The notes beneath the pieces are model-generated. The model was given only the letters and a program-made list of their open reading frames with translations, was not told the origin of the DNA and searched no databases. From positions 1-64,000 of the forward strand of contig NZ_JOIY01000016.1 of the NCBI RefSeq assembly GCF_000720185.1: a stretch of DNA of 64,000 bases, given 5' to 3'. The translations under genes and the position numbers were made by a program. Positions 37,604 through 46,654 of this stretch are shown piece by piece. Position 1 is the stretch's first letter. Each line of letters begins with the position of its first letter. This DNA is from Streptomyces sp. NRRL S-340. Its GTDB lineage: Bacteria > Actinomycetota > Actinomycetes > Streptomycetales > Streptomycetaceae.

Positions 37604-38923
37604 ATGCCCGCACGCCGCGTACGACGTCTGCGCGCCCGTACCCGCCAGGGCCTGCGGACCACCGCCATCGCCGTGGCCGCGGTGGCGGCCCTCACCGCAT
37701 CCCAGGCCCCCGGCGCGCCGGGCGCACCCGGGGCGGCCGGGAACGGTCCCGGCCGTCCGGCGGCCGACGAGGAGCGCACCCCGGCCGCCGGTGCCGTCCC
37801 CTACACGCCCGCCGCCGGGACGCCCGGTGACGGCTCGTACCACACCGAACTGCCGCCCCTGATCACCACCGGCACGCCACTGACGCCACGTCAGGAAACC
37901 GCAGTGAAGGCCGAGTCCGGGATCCCGGGCACCGTGCTGCGTGCCTACCGGGCGGCCGAGCGGTCCGTCGCCCGTACCGACCCGGGCTGCCGGCTGCCCT
38001 GGCAACTGCTCGCCGCGATCGGCAAGGTGGAGTCCGGCCAGGCGCGCGGCGGGGCGGTCGACCGGCAGGGCACGACGCTGGGCCGCATCACCGGCCCGGC
38101 GCTCGACGGCCGGGGCTTCGCGCTGGTCCGGGACACCGACGGCGGGGTGTACGACGGCGACGAGGTGTACGACCGGGCGGTGGGGCCGATGCAGTTCCTG
38201 CCGTCGACCTGGGCCGGGTGGGGCGCGGACGGCAACGGCGACGGCCGCGCCGACCCGAACAACGTCTTCGACGCGGCCCTGGCGGCCGGACACTACCTGT
38301 GCGCCGGGGACCGGGACCTGGGCCGGGCCGCGGACCTGGACCGGGCCGTCCTCAGCTACAACGACTCGCGCGCCTACCTGGACCTGGTCCGCTACTGGCT
38401 GGACTTCTACCGCCGGGGCGTGCACAGCGTGCCCGACGGGAAGGGCGTCATCCCGAAGTCGCCCGGCGCGGGCGGCGACACCCCGGCGACGAAGCCCGTC
38501 GACTCGGGCGGCGGACCGGACGCGGGCAGCGGCACAGGCGGCGGGATCGTCGTCGACCCGGGCCCCGGCGGCCCCTCGGGACCGGCCACCCCCGTCCCCT
38601 CCCGCCCCCGTCCGGCCCCGTCGAGCGGAGCGTCCTCCCCGGCGCCCTCGCCCACCGGGAGCCAGGGGCCGTCACAGCCCGGGTCGCCCTCCCCGGACCC
38701 CTCGGGCTCCTCCACCGCGGACCCGTCGCCGACGTCACCGGCACCGCAGCCCAGCGGGCCCACGGCCCCGGACCCGGGCGGCTCGGCGTCCCCCTCGTCC
38801 TGCCCGCCGCCCTCGGCCGGCGCCTCCCCGGACGCCACGGGGCAGCCGGCGGCCCCGGACCCGGCGGACAGCGATCCGACGGCCGGCCCGTCGTGCCCGT
38901 CGGCACAGGCCGTGAGCGGGTGA
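37604..38923 (+). CDS. secreted MltB-like lytic transglycosylase
   Basis: A 439-residue cell-wall enzyme. A signal sequence lies at about 13-38. The catalytic domain (about 105-285) has LLAAIGKVESGQARGG with the catalytic Glu, then VGPMQFLPSTWAGWGADGNGDGRADPNNVFDAALAAGHYLC, typical of the SLT2/MltB lysozyme-like fold. The last 150 residues are Ser/Pro/Gly-rich and probably span the wall. It closes the plus-strand mce operon, 64 bp after Mas 4 with GGGAG upstream. Local opening of peptidoglycan for the Mce tunnel is a plausible but untested role. Confidence 0.88.
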   Translation: MPARRVRRLRARTRQGLRTTAIAVAAVAALTASQAPGAPGAPGAAGNGPGRPAADEERTPAAGAVPYTPAAGTPGDGSYHTELPPLITTGTPLTPRQETAVKAESGIPGTVLRAYRAAERSVARTDPGCRLPWQLLAAIGKVESGQARGGAVDRQGTTLGRITGPALDGRGFALVRDTDGGVYDGDEVYDRAVGPMQFLPSTWAGWGADGNGDGRADPNNVFDAALAAGHYLCAGDRDLGRAADLDRAVLSYNDSRAYLDLVRYWLDFYRRGVHSVPDGKGVIPKSPGAGGDTPATKPVDSGGGPDAGSGTGGGIVVDPGPGGPSGPATPVPSRPRPAPSSGASSPAPSPTGSQGPSQPGSPSPDPSGSSTADPSPTSPAPQPSGPTAPDPGGSASPSSCPPPSAGASPDATGQPAAPDPADSDPTAGPSCPSAQAVSG

Positions 38924-39045
38924 CGACGGCGGTGGCGGGCCGGCGGGGCGGACGAACGGCACCCGGACCCGGCCCACGGCCACCCGCACCACCGGCTGGT
39001 GCCGCGAGCAGCCGGGCCCGGTGAGGCGGCCGTCCGGCCGTCGCG

Positions 39046-39621
39046 TCAGGTGCCGGGGCAGACGGTGTCCGAGCGGGCCGTGGCCCAGCCCTCTCCCTCG
39101 GCGCGGACGCTGATGTGCGGCTGCGGTGCCGGCGTGCTCACGCCCCCGGCGACGGATGCCGGAGGCGTGGCGGCGTACGAGGGGACCGCGCGGTCCTCGC
39201 GGTCCGCGGACAGGCGCAGCGTGTCCGCCGCGGTGCAGGTCAGCTGCTCCATCGCCAGGCTGTCCAGCCGGCCCACCCCGGCGGGGAAGCGGACGGAGAC
39301 GACGTTTCGGCCGACGCTCACGGCGACCGGCCCCGGAACCGCAGGCAGGGACGTGGTCAGCGTCCGGGCCTCGCTGCTGTCCGGCCCGGACAGCAGCAGC
39401 CGTACCGCCGCGGTGACCAGGTCGGCGGCGTCGTCGGGTGCACGCCGCGGGACGGGACGCAGGACCCCGTCGGCCACGAAGTAGACCGTGATCCGCGCGG
39501 CGACACCGACCGCGGGGGCACCGGCGTCGATGACGCCCGACGTGGGCACGCCGCAGCCCGCCAGCGTGAGCAGGGCGCCGGTGAGGGCCGCCGGGGCCAC
39601 CGTGCGCAGGGGACGTCTCAT
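39046..39621 (-). CDS. GerMN-domain lipoprotein
   Basis: A 191-residue lipoprotein. The lipobox LTLAGC (about residues 18-23) follows a short basic start. The rest resembles a GerMN domain: ITVYFVADGVLRPVPR, TAAVRLLLSGPDSSEARTLTTSLP and VSVGRNVVSVRFP. Such lipoproteins often accompany sensor kinases in Streptomyces. ATG 39621 overlaps the kinase stop by four bases (ATGA), so expression is tied to the kinase. It may modulate signal sensing, by analogy with CseA-type partners. Confidence 0.85.
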   Translation of the reverse strand: MRRPLRTVAPAALTGALLTLAGCGVPTSGVIDAGAPAVGVAARITVYFVADGVLRPVPRRAPDDAADLVTAAVRLLLSGPDSSEARTLTTSLPAVPGPVAVSVGRNVVSVRFPAGVGRLDSLAMEQLTCTAADTLRLSADREDRAVPSYAATPPASVAGGVSTPAPQPHISVRAEGEGWATARSDTVCPGT

Positions 39622-41126
39622 GCCTCCTCCTCTCGTACGTGCTCCGCGCCTTCCCGTGCGGGGGCGGTGCCCGTGCCGGGGCGGGGGCGCAGCGGCAGTT
39701 CGACGGTGAACACCGCGCCGCCGCCGGGCGCGTTGCCGGCCCGGACCCGGCCGCCGTGCAGGCGTACGTTCTCCGCGGTGATGGCGAGCCCGAGACCGCT
39801 GCTCTCGCTGCGGGTCCGGGCCCGGCTGGCCTTGTAGAAGCGTTCGAAGATGTGCGGCAGGTCGGCCTCCGGGATGCCGGGACCCCGGTCGGTGACGGTG
39901 ATGACCGCCCATCCGCCGGCGGCGGTCAGCCGCAGGGTCACCGGCGGCGCGCCGTGCCGCAGCGCGTTGCCGACCAGGTTGGCCACCACGACGTCCACCC
40001 GGCGCGGATCGACCAGGGCCCGCGGCGTGCCGCTGTCCGGCAGCTCCGTGCGCACCCGGTCCAGCCAGCCGCGGGAGGCGAGGGTGCGGCGGACCGACTC
40101 GGCCAGGTCGATCTCGTCGGCGCCGAGTTCGGCGGCGCCCGCGTCGAACCGGGAGATCTCCATCAGGTCCTCGACCAGGCGGGCCAGCCGCGCGGTCTCC
40201 TCGCTGACGAGCCGTACCGCCTCGCCGGTGACCTGGTCCAGGCGGGAGGACTGCTCGTCGAGGACGTCGGTGACCGCCGTCATCGCGGCGAGCGGGGTGC
40301 GCAGTTCGTGCGAGACGTCGGCGGCGAAGCGGCGGGCCCGCGCCTCCATGCGGCGCAGCTCGGCCACCGACTCCTCCAGCGCGGCGGCGGTGTCGTTGAA
40401 CGTCCGGGAGAGTTCGGCCAGTTCGTCGGATCCGCTGACGGCCAGCCGGGTGTCGAGGTGTCCGGCGGCCATCCGCCGGGTGGCCCGTCCCAGGGCCCGC
40501 ACGGGGCGCAGCACGCCGCGGGCGACGAGCAGCGCGATCAGGACGGCCAGGCCGAGCGCGGGCAGGGTGGCCCGTTCGATGGCGGTGATCAGGGCCTCGA
40601 CGTAGAGCTGTTCGCTCTCCTGCGGGACCACCAGGTAGAGCACCAGGCCGGTGGGGGCGGAGGTGACGGCGGCCGAGGTGGCGTAGGTGACGGGCAGCCC
40701 GACGACGAGGTAGGCCCGGCCGTCGTGGTGGACCCGCTGGAAGACCGCGGCCGCCCGGGTCCGTACGGAGCGCCGCAGCGCGGGGGTGAGCACGTCGAAG
40801 CTGTCCTGCGGTCCGTAGACGGCGCTCAGCCCGCCGTAGGTGGCGAGGAACCGCCACTGCTGGGAGCGGTGCGTGTAGGCGAGGTCGGCGACTATGTGGT
40901 TCAGGTCGGAGCGGTCGGGCACCTCGGGGTAACCGGGCGCCCGCGCGTCGACGCTGTCCCGGAACTGCCGGACCACCGCGTCCTGGCTCTGCTGGAGCAC
41001 GCCGGTGCGCGCCTCGCGGAAGGTGAGCACGCCGGTGCTCAGGCAGCTGACGACGGCGACGACGGTGAAGCCCGCGACGAGCCGGAGCCGCAGGCCGCCG
41101 CGCAGGGCGGGAGGGCGCAGTCTCAC
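39618..41126 (-). CDS. sensor histidine kinase
   Basis: A 502-residue transmembrane kinase. GTG 41126 overlaps the response-regulator stop (GTGA). Two membrane segments (about 15-38 and 185-205) flank an extracytoplasmic sensor. A HAMP region follows (ALGRATRRMAAGHLDTRLAVSGSDELAELSRTFN). The HisKA box is FAADVSHELRTPLAAM, with the phosphorylated His. The ATPase domain shows VANLVGNALRHG, DRGPGIP and SSGLGLAI. It phosphorylates the regulator encoded just upstream. It resembles the AfsQ2/CseC group in design; identity is not claimed. Confidence 0.92.
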   Translation of the reverse strand: MRLRPPALRGGLRLRLVAGFTVVAVVSCLSTGVLTFREARTGVLQQSQDAVVRQFRDSVDARAPGYPEVPDRSDLNHIVADLAYTHRSQQWRFLATYGGLSAVYGPQDSFDVLTPALRRSVRTRAAAVFQRVHHDGRAYLVVGLPVTYATSAAVTSAPTGLVLYLVVPQESEQLYVEALITAIERATLPALGLAVLIALLVARGVLRPVRALGRATRRMAAGHLDTRLAVSGSDELAELSRTFNDTAAALEESVAELRRMEARARRFAADVSHELRTPLAAMTAVTDVLDEQSSRLDQVTGEAVRLVSEETARLARLVEDLMEISRFDAGAAELGADEIDLAESVRRTLASRGWLDRVRTELPDSGTPRALVDPRRVDVVVANLVGNALRHGAPPVTLRLTAAGGWAVITVTDRGPGIPEADLPHIFERFYKASRARTRSESSGLGLAITAENVRLHGGRVRAGNAPGGGAVFTVELPLRPRPGTGTAPAREGAEHVREEEA

Positions 41127-41812
41127 GGCGAGCGGAAGCAGTAGCCGAAACCGCGCACGGTGTGGACGTAGCGGGGGGCGCCGCCCAGTTCGCCGAGCTT
41201 GCCGCGCAGGCGCTTCACGCAGGCGTCCACCAGGCGTATGTCCCCGTGGTAGCTGTGTTCCCAGACCGCTTCCAGGAGCTGCTGGCGGCTGAGGACCTGG
41301 CCGGGCGAGGCGGACAGCGCGAGCAGCAGCCGCAGTTCGGACGGGGCGAGGTCCACCGGCTGCCCCCGGTGGGTGACCCGCAGGCCGGCCCGGTCGATGC
41401 CGAGGTCCCCGTGCGTCTCGGCCCGGGGGCGGGCGGCGACCGGGGAGGGGGCGTCCAGCCTGCGCAGCAGGGCGCGTATCCGGGCGTCGAGCACCCTGGC
41501 CTGCACGGGTTTGACGACGTAGTCGTCGGCTCCCGCCTCCAGGCCGACGATCATGTCGACGCTGTCGCCCTTGGCGGTCATCATGATGATCCCGACCTGC
41601 TCGCGCGCCCTGATCCGCCGGCACACGTCGAGCCCGGGCAGGCCGGGCAGCATGAGGTCCAGGACGACCACGTCCGGGCGGAAGGGGCCGAGCCGGTCCA
41701 GGCCCTCCTCGCCGGTGGCGGCGGCGCAGACGTCGTGCCCCTGGTGGCGCAGGGCGAGCTGGACTCCCTGGCGCACGGCGGCGTCGTCTTCGATGAGCAG
41801 GATCCGGGGCAT
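41123..41812 (-). CDS. OmpR-family response regulator (AfsQ1-like)
   Basis: A 229-residue regulator. The receiver domain has LIEDDAAVRQG, the phospho-acceptor Asp in VVLDLMLPGLPG, and KPVQARVLDARIR. The C-terminal winged helix reads SELRLLLALSASPGQVLSRQQLLEAVWEHSYHGDIRLVDACVKRLRGKLGE and VRGFGYCF. The phrases DYVVKPVQ.RVLDARIRA and RLVDAC..RLR recall AfsQ1. A GTTAC-N6-GTGAC box in its upstream region fits autoregulation by an AfsQ1-type protein. It heads a three-gene operon with kinase and lipoprotein. Confidence 0.92.
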   Translation of the reverse strand: MPRILLIEDDAAVRQGVQLALRHQGHDVCAAATGEEGLDRLGPFRPDVVVLDLMLPGLPGLDVCRRIRAREQVGIIMMTAKGDSVDMIVGLEAGADDYVVKPVQARVLDARIRALLRRLDAPSPVAARPRAETHGDLGIDRAGLRVTHRGQPVDLAPSELRLLLALSASPGQVLSRQQLLEAVWEHSYHGDIRLVDACVKRLRGKLGELGGAPRYVHTVRGFGYCFRSP

Positions 41813-41925
41813 GTCGCTCAGTATGTGCGGGCCGCGAACGGCGACGGCCGCGAGGGCCGCCCCGCGCGGGGAACTGTTACGGAAGGATCATATGGGCGCC
41901 GCGCTCAAACCCCCGGACGATCTCC

Positions 41926-41941
41926 GTTACAGTTCTGTGAC
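41926..41941. promoter_or_regulatory. AfsQ1-type box GTTAC-N6-GTGAC
   Basis: GTTACAGTTCTGTGAC matches the published AfsQ1 consensus GTnAC-N6-GTnAC exactly. It lies 114 bp before the response-regulator start and 46 bp before the DUF3152 gene start. A further GTTAC half-site lies at 41876-41880. Confidence 0.65.
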
Positions 41942-41986
41942 CTTTCGGTCCACAGGGCATCACATACGGTCACCAGCCTGGGTGCC

Positions 41987-42955
41987 ATGTCAGGAACCAC
42001 ACCCCGCCAGGACGCCGGGACCGGCGCGGACGGCAGGCCGAGCCGCCGCGCCTCCCGCCGTACCGGCGCCGCCCGCCGCGCCTCCCGGCGCCGTGCCCGC
42101 AGCCGTCGCCCCCTCGTCGTCCTCTGCGCCCTGGCGGCGGCCGGCTCGCTCGGCGCCGCGGCCCTGCTCGCGGGGGCGGGGGGCGGCGACGGCAAGGGCG
42201 GCGGCCCGTCCGCCGCGGCCGGCCGGAGCGCGGGACAGAGCCCGACGCAGGCGGCGGACTCCGTCCGGCACGCCGGGGGCGGGACGACGCCGGAGCCGGA
42301 GGCGTCCGGGACGGCGGCGGGGAAGGACGTGAGGCGTGACCCCGGGAAGAAGGGGGACGGGGGCGGCGAGCCGGACGCGGGGAAGGGCGGCGGCGGGACC
42401 GGCACCGGCATCTTCCACACCGCACGGGCGTCCGGGGAGGTGGCCGGGCACGGGACGGTGCGGCGCTACGAGGTCCAGGTCGAGGAGGGGACGGGCGTCA
42501 CGCCCGACGAGGCGGCCCGCGAGATCGAGGGCGTCCTCGCCGACCGGCGGGGCTGGACCGCCGACGGGCACGACGCCTTCCAGCTCGTCTCCCGGGGCGC
42601 CGTCGACTTCGTGGTGAAGATCGCCACGCCCGCCACCGTGGACCGCATCTGCGGCGCGGCCGGACTGCACACGCGCGGCGAGGTCAACTGCGACGTCGGC
42701 AGCCAGGTCGTCGTCAACCTCAAACGCTGGAACCAGGGTTCACCCCAGTTCCCCGGGTCCCTCCACGACTACCGCGCCCTGATCATCAACCACGAGGTCG
42801 GCCACCGCATCGGCCACGGCCACGAGACGTGCCCCGGTCGCGGGCGGCCCGCTCCCGCGATGATGCAGCAGATCGACGGGCTCCGCGGATGCGTCGCCAA
42901 CGCCTGGCCCTACGACTCCCGCGGGAACTACCTCGGCGGCCCGGCCGTGCCCTGA
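41987..42955 (+). CDS. secreted or membrane-anchored DUF3152 metalloprotease-like protein
   Basis: A 322-residue protein. The first 40 residues are strongly Arg-rich, then one membrane segment (about 43-66) and a Gly/Pro-rich linker to about 145. The C-terminal domain is DUF3152-like, with HEVGHRIGHGHE giving two His and a Glu in the zincin pattern HExxHxxGHxH and AMMQQIDGL after it. This suggests a zinc peptidase outside the cell; activity for DUF3152 is predicted, not proven. It is divergent from the two-component operon, with the AfsQ1-type box close to its start, so it is a likely target. Confidence 0.85.
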   Translation: MSGTTPRQDAGTGADGRPSRRASRRTGAARRASRRRARSRRPLVVLCALAAAGSLGAAALLAGAGGGDGKGGGPSAAAGRSAGQSPTQAADSVRHAGGGTTPEPEASGTAAGKDVRRDPGKKGDGGGEPDAGKGGGGTGTGIFHTARASGEVAGHGTVRRYEVQVEEGTGVTPDEAAREIEGVLADRRGWTADGHDAFQLVSRGAVDFVVKIATPATVDRICGAAGLHTRGEVNCDVGSQVVVNLKRWNQGSPQFPGSLHDYRALIINHEVGHRIGHGHETCPGRGRPAPAMMQQIDGLRGCVANAWPYDSRGNYLGGPAVP

Positions 42956-43092
42956 CCGCCACCCCTGACCGTCTTGCAGGAGGAGTGACCGAAAGCGGCC
43001 CCCTCGCCGTCCTCCGCGCGGACCCGTTGCGCGATCACTTTGTGGGTATCCACGAACTCTTCCGGACGGATGTGAGTGCATCGTAGGAACTG

Positions 43093-43121
43093 TTGACGTG
43101 CTTCTGTGACGTAGCTAACGT
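43093..43121 (+). promoter_or_regulatory. canonical promoter of the nucleobase permease
   Basis: TTGACG (43093-43098), exactly 17 bp, then TAACGT (43116-43121). The expected start of transcription is near 43128, 46 bp before the GTG. Confidence 0.65.
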
Positions 43122-43173
43122 CGCCCCCACCCCTCAACGAAATGTTGATTCCACCATACGGAAGGTTGGGGTT

Positions 43174-44793
43174 GTGTTCAAGTCAAGATCAACTTCCTCC
43201 GCCGCAGCATCCCCGGGCGCGGAGACACCGGCCGCGGAGACAGCTCCCCGCCCGGAGGACGAACGGCTCCCCGCCCGCCAGCTCGTCGCCTACGGCTTCC
43301 AGCACATCCTCACCATGTACGGCGGCATCATCGCCCCACCGCTCATCGTGGGCGGGGCCGCCGGACTCAGCGGCACCGAACTGGGCCTGCTGGTGACGGC
43401 CACCATCTTCGTCAGCGGCCTCGCCACCCTGCTGCAGACGCTCGGCGTGCCGATGGTCGGCGCCCAGCTCCCGCTCGTGCAGGGCGCCACGTTCGCCGCC
43501 GTGTCCACCATGACGGCCATCGCGACCCGCAGCCACGGCCTGCCCGCCGTCTTCGGCGCGACCATCGCCGCGGGCCTGGTCGGCCTCGTGGTGAGCATGT
43601 TCTTCGGCCGGGTCGTACGGTTCTTCCCGCCCGTGGTGACCGGCACGGTGATCGCCGTCATCGGGCTCACCCTGCTCCCGGTCGCCTTCGGCTGGGCCTC
43701 CGGCGGAGGGGAGGGGTCCGCCAAGGGCGGCAGCATGGCGGACATCGGCCTGGCCGGCGCCACGCTGCTGATCATCCTCGTGCTGTCCCGGGTCGGTAAG
43801 CCCGCCGTCTCGCGCCTGTCGATCCTCCTCGGCATCGTCCTGGGCACGGTGCTCGCCGCCGTACTCGGCAAGACCGACTTCTCCGGAGTGACCAAGGGAG
43901 CGACGTTCGCCCTCCCCGAGCCCCTCGCCTTCGGAGCGCCGCAGTTCGACGCCGCCGCCGTCATCTCCATGGTCGTCGTCGTGGTCGTCGTCCTCACCGA
44001 GACCACCGCCGACATCATCGCCGTCGGCGAGATCGTCGGCACCGAGGTCGACGCCCGCAGGATCGGCGACGGCCTGCGCGCCGACATGATCTCCACCAGC
44101 GTCTCCCCGCTCTTCGGCGGCTTCGCCTGCACGGCCTTCGCCCAGAACGTCGGACTCGTCGCCCTGACGAGGATCAAGAGCCGTTACGCCGTCGCCGCGG
44201 GCGGCGGGATCATGGTCGTGCTCGGTCTGTTCCCGGTCCTCGGGCGCATCGTGGCCGCCGTGCCGCTGCCGGTGCTCGGCGGTGCCGGACTGGTGCTCTT
44301 CGGGTCCGTCGCGGCCAGCGGCGTGCGGACCCTGTCCACCGTGCGGTTCGACAACAACCTCAACCTCGTCATCGTCGCCACCGCCGTCGGATTCGGTCTG
44401 ATCCCGGTCGCCGCGCCGCACTTCTGGGACGAGTTCCCGCACTGGTTCGCGCTGATCATGTCCTCCGGCATCAGCGCGGCCAGCGTGGTCGCCGTCCTCC
44501 TCAACCTGCTGTTCAACGAGACCCGGTGGAACCGCGAGGACGCCTCGGTGTTCGCCGCGGCCCCACCGAAGGGCGTCATCCCGCCCGGCGAGACCGCCAC
44601 CGGCGCGGCCGGGCAGTCCCACCCCGCGCACGAGACCCGCACGGACGGAACGGCCGGCGTGCACCGCACGGACGGAAGGAACGGCGGGGACGGTACGCAG
44701 GGCGCGGGCGGCGCGGACCGTGCGGACGGGGCGGACGGTGGGGAGACAGCGGACCCGGACCGCCTGGACCGCAGGAGCCCGCACGGCGTGTGA
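43174..44793 (+). CDS. NCS2-family nucleobase (uracil/xanthine) permease
   Basis: A 539-residue transporter with about 12-14 membrane segments. The NAT/NCS2 signature is QNVGLVALTR (in FAQNVGLVALTRIKSR); the conserved GVPMVGAQLPLVQGATF and TETTADIIAVGEI segments also fit. Q at the first signature position is more typical of xanthine or urate carriers than of uracil carriers, but specificity is uncertain. GTG 43174 is chosen for GGAAGG eight bases upstream. The last 80 residues are hydrophilic and Gly/Asp/Thr-rich. It is a proton symporter by family. Confidence 0.9.
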   Translation: MFKSRSTSSAAASPGAETPAAETAPRPEDERLPARQLVAYGFQHILTMYGGIIAPPLIVGGAAGLSGTELGLLVTATIFVSGLATLLQTLGVPMVGAQLPLVQGATFAAVSTMTAIATRSHGLPAVFGATIAAGLVGLVVSMFFGRVVRFFPPVVTGTVIAVIGLTLLPVAFGWASGGGEGSAKGGSMADIGLAGATLLIILVLSRVGKPAVSRLSILLGIVLGTVLAAVLGKTDFSGVTKGATFALPEPLAFGAPQFDAAAVISMVVVVVVVLTETTADIIAVGEIVGTEVDARRIGDGLRADMISTSVSPLFGGFACTAFAQNVGLVALTRIKSRYAVAAGGGIMVVLGLFPVLGRIVAAVPLPVLGGAGLVLFGSVAASGVRTLSTVRFDNNLNLVIVATAVGFGLIPVAAPHFWDEFPHWFALIMSSGISAASVVAVLLNLLFNETRWNREDASVFAAAPPKGVIPPGETATGAAGQSHPAHETRTDGTAGVHRTDGRNGGDGTQGAGGADRADGADGGETADPDRLDRRSPHGV

Positions 44794-44848
44794 GTGTTCG
44801 GACCTGGCCGGCCGACCCGGCCGGCCCGATGAACCGGCCGGCCCGATG

Positions 44849-44879
44849 ACCCGGCCGATCCGATCCGATCGGGTCGGCC
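44849..44879. terminator. bidirectional terminator after the permease
   Basis: CCGGCCGATCCGATC (44849-44863) and GATCGGGTCGGCCGG (44865-44879) pair with one G-T mismatch around a one-base centre. It lies between the convergent permease and MFS genes. The 346-bp gap 44794-45139 holds no gene. Confidence 0.6.
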
Positions 44880-44982
44880 GGCGCGGCCCGGACCGCCGGG
44901 ACTCACCGGTCCGCCGGGACGGCACGGACCCACTGGAACGTCGCCCCACCTCACCGCCCCGACCGAGCCCACTGGTCCGGCC

Positions 44983-45036
44983 CTCTCGGCCCTTTCGGCT
45001 CTCTCGGCGCTCTCAGCCGGTTCGGCCCTCTCGGCC
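44983..45036 (+). repeat. six-unit 9-bp tandem repeat
   Basis: Six units of nine bases with consensus CTCTCGGCC (CTCTCGGCC, CTTTCGGCT, CTCTCGGCG, CTCTCAGCC, GGTTCGGCC, CTCTCGGCC). It lies outside genes, past the MFS stop. Confidence 0.85.
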
Positions 45037-45139
45037 GTCCCGCGCCGGCTCGACCGCCCGGACCAGCGGCTCGGCCGGTCCCGTCCCCACGGGCCAGGCC
45101 GGTCCGCCGGTTGCGCCGGGCCGGTCAGAGGCTCACCGG

Positions 45140-46534
45140 CTAGGCCGAACCATCCGGGCCGGCTCCACGGTCCCGGCCCACCGCGCCCACCGAGCCCTCC
45201 GTGCTCGCCGTGACGTCCAGACCCACCGCGCCCTCCGCGTCCTGCTCGGCGGTGGTCACCGGGTGCTGCCCGGCCGGTGCCGTGGTGATCAGGTCCGTTC
45301 GGCGGGTCAGGCGGCGTACGTCCGGTACGCACAGCACCGCCAGGGTCAGTACCAGCACCAGCGCCGAACACCCCCACAGCGCGGCCGGACGGCCCACCGC
45401 GTCCTGCACCGGGCCGGCCACCGCCGTCGCCACCGGCACCAGCGCCAGGGACCCGAGCCAGTCGTAGGACGACACCCGCGAGAACTTCTCCTCCGGTATC
45501 TCCTGGTGCAGCGCGGACATCCACGCCACCGCGAACACCTCGACGCTCACGCCGGTCACGAACATCACCGCGACCAGCGCGGGCGTCGGCACCGGCACGG
45601 CCAGCGCCGCGGACGGCAGCGCGAGCGGCAGTACGCCGAGTGCGCCAACGAGCAGCAGCCGCCGCGGCGCCCACCGCGTCATCACCAGCCCGCCGAGGAC
45701 CGTGCCCGCGCCGAAGGCGGCCAGCGCCAGCCCCCAGGGCTGCGGTCCGCCGAGCCGTTCGCGCGCGACCAGCGGCCCGTACACCGTCTCGGCCGCCGCG
45801 ACCACCGCGTTCACGACGGCGAACTGCACCACGATCGACCACAGCCAGGGCCGGCCGGCGACCTCGCGCCACCCCTCCCGCAGGTCCGCCAGCAGGTTCG
45901 TACCGCCCCGCCGCGCGGGGACGCCGCGCACGTCGAGGAAGGCGCGCAGCGACCCCGCGACGGCGAACGCCACCGCGTCGACGGCCAGCACCCACCCCGG
46001 CCCGGCCGCCGCCACCAGCGCACCGCCGAGCCCGGTGCCGAGGATGTTCGCGCCGTTCACCCCGGTGCGGAAGGCGGCGAAGGCGCGCCCGGACTCGCTG
46101 CCCGAGACGCTGGCCATCACCATGCCCTCGGCGGCGGGGGAGAAGAACGCCTGCCCGGTACCACCGAGCGCGGCCAGCAGCGCCATCTGCCACACCTGTG
46201 CGGTGCCGGTGAGGACGAGGACGGCGAACAGGCCCTGCGAGACGCAGTTGAGCGCGTTCGCCGCGACCATCACGCGGTGGCGGGGCAGCCGGTCCGCAAG
46301 GGCCCCGCCGATCAGCACGAACAGCACCAGCGGTACGGTCCGCGCCGCCGCGACCAGCCCCACGTCGGTGGCCGAACCCCCGGCCGCCAGCACCGCGAAC
46401 GCCCCGGCGACCAGCGCCCCGGAACTGCCGAGCCCCGACACGACGGCGGCAGCGGTCAGCAGCGTGTAGTCGCGCCCGGCCCAGGACGGGCGGCGGAGGC
46501 GGTTTCGCGGGGGAGTCACCCACGGATTATCCAC
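45140..46534 (-). CDS. MFS transporter
   Basis: A membrane protein of about 464 residues with 11-12 hydrophobic segments. The loop after the second segment, GGALADRLPRHRVMVAANALN, is the MFS motif A. The length and the pattern FRTGVNGANILGTGLGGALV suit the enterobactin-exporter-like MFS group. The C-terminal 70 residues are hydrophilic. GTG 46534 is the preferred start because a G-rich ribosome binding site precedes it; the frame also extends to 46627. The substrate is unknown. It follows the sugar ABC operon on the same strand but a gap of 120 bp suggests its own promoter. Confidence 0.85.
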   Translation of the reverse strand: MDNPWVTPPRNRLRRPSWAGRDYTLLTAAAVVSGLGSSGALVAGAFAVLAAGGSATDVGLVAAARTVPLVLFVLIGGALADRLPRHRVMVAANALNCVSQGLFAVLVLTGTAQVWQMALLAALGGTGQAFFSPAAEGMVMASVSGSESGRAFAAFRTGVNGANILGTGLGGALVAAAGPGWVLAVDAVAFAVAGSLRAFLDVRGVPARRGGTNLLADLREGWREVAGRPWLWSIVVQFAVVNAVVAAAETVYGPLVARERLGGPQPWGLALAAFGAGTVLGGLVMTRWAPRRLLLVGALGVLPLALPSAALAVPVPTPALVAVMFVTGVSVEVFAVAWMSALHQEIPEEKFSRVSSYDWLGSLALVPVATAVAGPVQDAVGRPAALWGCSALVLVLTLAVLCVPDVRRLTRRTDLITTAPAGQHPVTTAEQDAEGAVGLDVTASTEGSVGAVGRDRGAGPDGSA

Positions 46535-46654
46535 GTGGCCCCCCGCCTTCCCCTGGGCGGCCCCGCGTCCCCCCGGCGGCCTGTCCGCCCCCGGAGACCC
46601 GCACACCCGTCCCGCAGGCCGGGGCACCCGCCTCCCCCCGGCCCGGGCCTCCCG

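Noticed and set aside
44184..46523. Long minus-strand frame across the permease/MFS gap
   Set aside because: It is antisense to the permease and out of frame with the MFS gene; its composition is that of GC-rich shadow sequence and the 9-bp repeat.
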